A model generated the notes under the pieces. The model was given only the letters and a program-made list of their open reading frames with translations. It was not told where the DNA came from and searched no databases. Shown here one piece after another: positions 6,812 to 7,414 of a DNA stretch of 7,414 bases. The position numbers and the translations under genes were made by a program. Location of the stretch: NCBI GenBank assembly GCA_018053685.1, contig JAGPKW010000037.1:1-7414 (forward strand), read 5' to 3'. Numbering within the stretch: the first letter of the stretch is position 1; the number at the start of each line of letters is the position of its first letter. Origin of the DNA: Patescibacteria group bacterium. GTDB lineage: Bacteria > Patescibacteriota > Patescibacteriia > JAGPKW01.

Positions 6812-6836
6812 TTTTTTCCTCCTTCTTTAGATTTAT
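6311..6836. repeat. 526-bp direct repeat, right copy (shared head of the two peptidase genes)
   Basis: Partner of 3702-4227. At the three sites where the copies differ (6746, 6770 and 6776), the two nearest the start match the signal-peptide codons of the propeller gene at 1822. A 20-base stretch at 6765-6784 is identical to 1776-1795, and both lie 27 bases into their genes. The signal segment therefore seems to be shared among three genes. Confidence 0.93.
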
Positions 6837-6857
6837 TATTTTCCTTTTTGTTCCCAC

Positions 6858-6869
6858 TCACCTCCTTCT
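6858..6869 (-). promoter_or_regulatory. Extra perfect Shine-Dalgarno sequence in the leader
   Basis: AGAAGGAGGTGA, near-perfect complement of the 16S rRNA tail, lies 47 bases upstream of the ATG at 6811, which already has its own GAAGGAGG. No good reading frame follows it. It may be a standby ribosome site or a relic of a lost leader frame. The left copy of the block has the weaker AGAAAGAGGTGA. Confidence 0.45.
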
Positions 6870-6891
6870 AAAATATTCTCAAAATAATTTT

Positions 6892-6917
6892 AATATATAT
6901 ATATATATATTTGTCAA
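6892..6917 (-). promoter_or_regulatory. Promoter with a 9-unit TA tract for the peptidase cluster
   Basis: TTGACA at 6917-6912 on the minus strand is followed by nine TA units and TATATT at 6897-6892, 14 bases away. TATTAA at 6895-6890 has spacing 16. The left copy has the same elements with six units and spacing 8. Adding one or two TA units here would place TATATT at the ideal 16-18. The leader to the ATG at 6811 would be about 75-80 bases. TTGACA plus duplication makes this the best promoter candidate in the window. Confidence 0.6.
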
Positions 6918-6925
6918 GACCTTGT

Positions 6926-6951
6926 ATTGAGATTTCTGAAGAAATCTCAAT
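6926..6951. promoter_or_regulatory. Palindrome upstream of the -35, right copy
   Basis: ATTGAGATTTCT and AGAAATCTCAAT form a perfect 12-bp inverted repeat around a GA centre. In the left copy the centre is TC and the outer arm has one mismatch. It lies 8 bases upstream of TTGACA and could be an operator. As a transcription terminator for plus-strand reading it has only a four-T tail. Confidence 0.45.
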
Positions 6952-7040
6952 TTTGACATTCTCTTACCGTTTGTCGTTCCCATCCCAGCAAATATCATTC
7001 CCGCAAAAGCGGGAATCCAGTATTTCATTTCCACCCTATT

Positions 7041-7192
7041 TGTCATTCCCGTATAAGCGGGAATCCAGTATTTTATTAGTATATAAATTCCTACTTCGCA
7101 GGAATGACACCCAATTTGTCATTCCCGTATAAACGGGAATCCAGTATTTTATTAGTATATAAATTCCTACTTCCACAGGAATGATGGCTTGG
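7041..7192. repeat. Two tandem 76-bp MITE-like hairpin units
   Basis: Unit one starts TGTCATTCC (7041-7049) and its 69-bp core ends GGAATGACA (7101-7109), a perfect 9-bp terminal inverted repeat. Inside are the hairpin ATTCCCG-loop-CGGGAAT and a second one, ATTCCT-loop-AGGAAT. Unit two starts at 7117, and its right end is degraded (GGAATGAT). The spacing is exactly 76 bases. No coding capacity is seen, so these are non-autonomous elements that need a transposase in trans. The isolated hairpins at 535-602 and 6995-7064 are related half-units. Confidence 0.75.
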
Positions 7193-7228
7193 GTGACTTT
7201 TTAAGAGACCTCGTAAAATTTAGAAATT

Positions 7229-7303
7229 GTTTACAAAAGTAGGCTGTCTATTTTTGTAAACTAAAATTAGTGTACAGGTGGTCAGGAACTTTGTAAACTA
7301 AAA
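7229..7303. repeat. Cluster of three TTTGTAAAC sites, possible insertion-sequence end or operator
   Basis: GTTTACAAAA (7229-7238) is the exact reverse complement of TTTTGTAAAC at 7252-7261. The 14-mer TTTGTAAACTAAAA occurs at 7253-7266 and again at 7290-7303. Repeated subterminal sites like these are found at the ends of some insertion sequences (IS21-type ends, for example), and no transposase is visible here, so a solo end is possible. They lie 45-120 bases upstream of the gene at 7348 and could instead be regulator sites for it. Confidence 0.4.
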
Positions 7304-7334
7304 GTTAAAAATTTTTTTATAATATTTTTTTTGT

Positions 7335-7340
7335 TATAAT
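7335..7340 (+). promoter_or_regulatory. Consensus -10 (TATAAT) giving a near-leaderless start
   Basis: TATAAT ends 7 bases before the ATG at 7348, so transcription would begin at or next to the start codon. A second TATAAT at 7318-7323 would give a leader of about 18 bases. Neither has a good -35, only T-rich sequence. There is no Shine-Dalgarno sequence before the ATG, which suits a leaderless message. Confidence 0.45.
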
Positions 7341-7347
7341 AATAAAT

Positions 7348-7414
7348 ATGATGGAACATTTGTTAATAGATCTTGATAAAACTCTTTTAGAAATAAATTT
7401 CGATGAATTTCTTA
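7348..7414 (+). CDS. HAD-like hydrolase, N-terminal fragment (runs off the right edge)
   Basis: Only 22 codons are visible. MMEHLLIDLDKTLLEINF shows motif I of the haloacid dehalogenase superfamily (hydrophobic strand, then DLDKT, matching DxDxT), in which the first Asp (about residue 8) is the nucleophile and the second (residue 10) the acid/base. It faces away from the other genes and is probably unrelated to them in function. The start may be either of two adjacent ATGs (7348 or 7351). The substrate cannot be told from this fragment. Confidence 0.65.
   Translation, partial: MMEHLLIDLDKTLLEINFDEFL

Larger units (their letters stand above)
6843..7073. repeat. Direct repeat block, right copy (promoter, palindrome, two hairpins)
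   Basis: Partner of 386-611 in the same orientation. It holds the leader, the TA-tract promoter, the palindrome at 6926-6951 and hairpins at about 6995-7014 and 7045-7064. Unlike the left copy, the second hairpin continues into a longer repeat unit (to 7109). Together the two copies bracket the whole six-gene cluster. Confidence 0.85.

Noticed and set aside
6855..6869. GTG start after the extra Shine-Dalgarno sequence, as an N-terminal extension of the peptidase
   Set aside because: The GTG at 6857 is out of frame with the ATG at 6811 by one base and leads to a frame without sense, so it is not an extension.
6911..7132. Plus-strand frame with QKRESS/YKRESS repeats
   Set aside because: Same cause as the frame at 449-634: it is the translated repeat block. 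It has no start signal and its length follows the number of repeat units.
7041..7192. CRISPR array
   Set aside because: The two units are whole 76-bp copies without unique spacers, and there are terminal inverted repeats. This fits MITE-like elements, not CRISPR.

Overview
The window is strongly AT-rich (roughly 30% G+C by eye). Almost all coding sequence is on the minus strand, with clear Shine-Dalgarno sites (AAGGAGG type), a TTGACA -35 hexamer and A/T-rich codons such as ATA and AGA. This points to an AT-rich bacterium. The compact overlapping genes and small dispersed hairpin repeats would suit a Caldisericum- or Dictyoglomus-like or similar poorly sampled lineage, but nothing here fixes the taxon.

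Layout from right to left, which is the direction of transcription. At the far right, a plus-strand fragment begins a HAD-like hydrolase (7348 to the edge). It is preceded by a cluster of TTTGTAAAC sites and two tandem hairpin repeats (7041-7192). A direct-repeat block of about 230 bp (6843-7073) carries two hairpins, a palindrome and a promoter. It drives a minus-strand series: a C39/papain-like cysteine peptidase (6811-5666), a small membrane-anchored protein (5697-5188) and a multi-pass membrane protein (5213-4350). After 136 bp without a convincing gene or terminator come a second cysteine peptidase (4202-3078), a seven-repeat PQQ-type beta-propeller (3076-1868) and a TolB/PD40-type beta-propeller (1822-611). 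The same ~230 bp block then recurs (386-611) and heads another minus-strand gene, which runs off the left edge (319-1).

All the minus-strand products carry an N-terminal signal, anchor or multiple membrane segments, so the cluster acts in or outside the cytoplasmic membrane. It looks like a secreted cysteine peptidase module with its own membrane partners and two propeller proteins. The substrate and physiological role cannot be read from sequence.

The main surprise is the relation between the two peptidases. Their first 167 residues are identical, with only three silent differences in 526 bp of DNA, yet their catalytic domains differ at most positions. This is a mosaic pattern of fixed head and variable tail, pointing to recent gene conversion or domain exchange. 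The two upstream blocks differ mainly in a (TA)n tract between the -35 hexamer and the candidate -10 (6 against 9 units), a layout known from phase-variable promoters, and in a palindrome whose two-base centre is inverted between copies.
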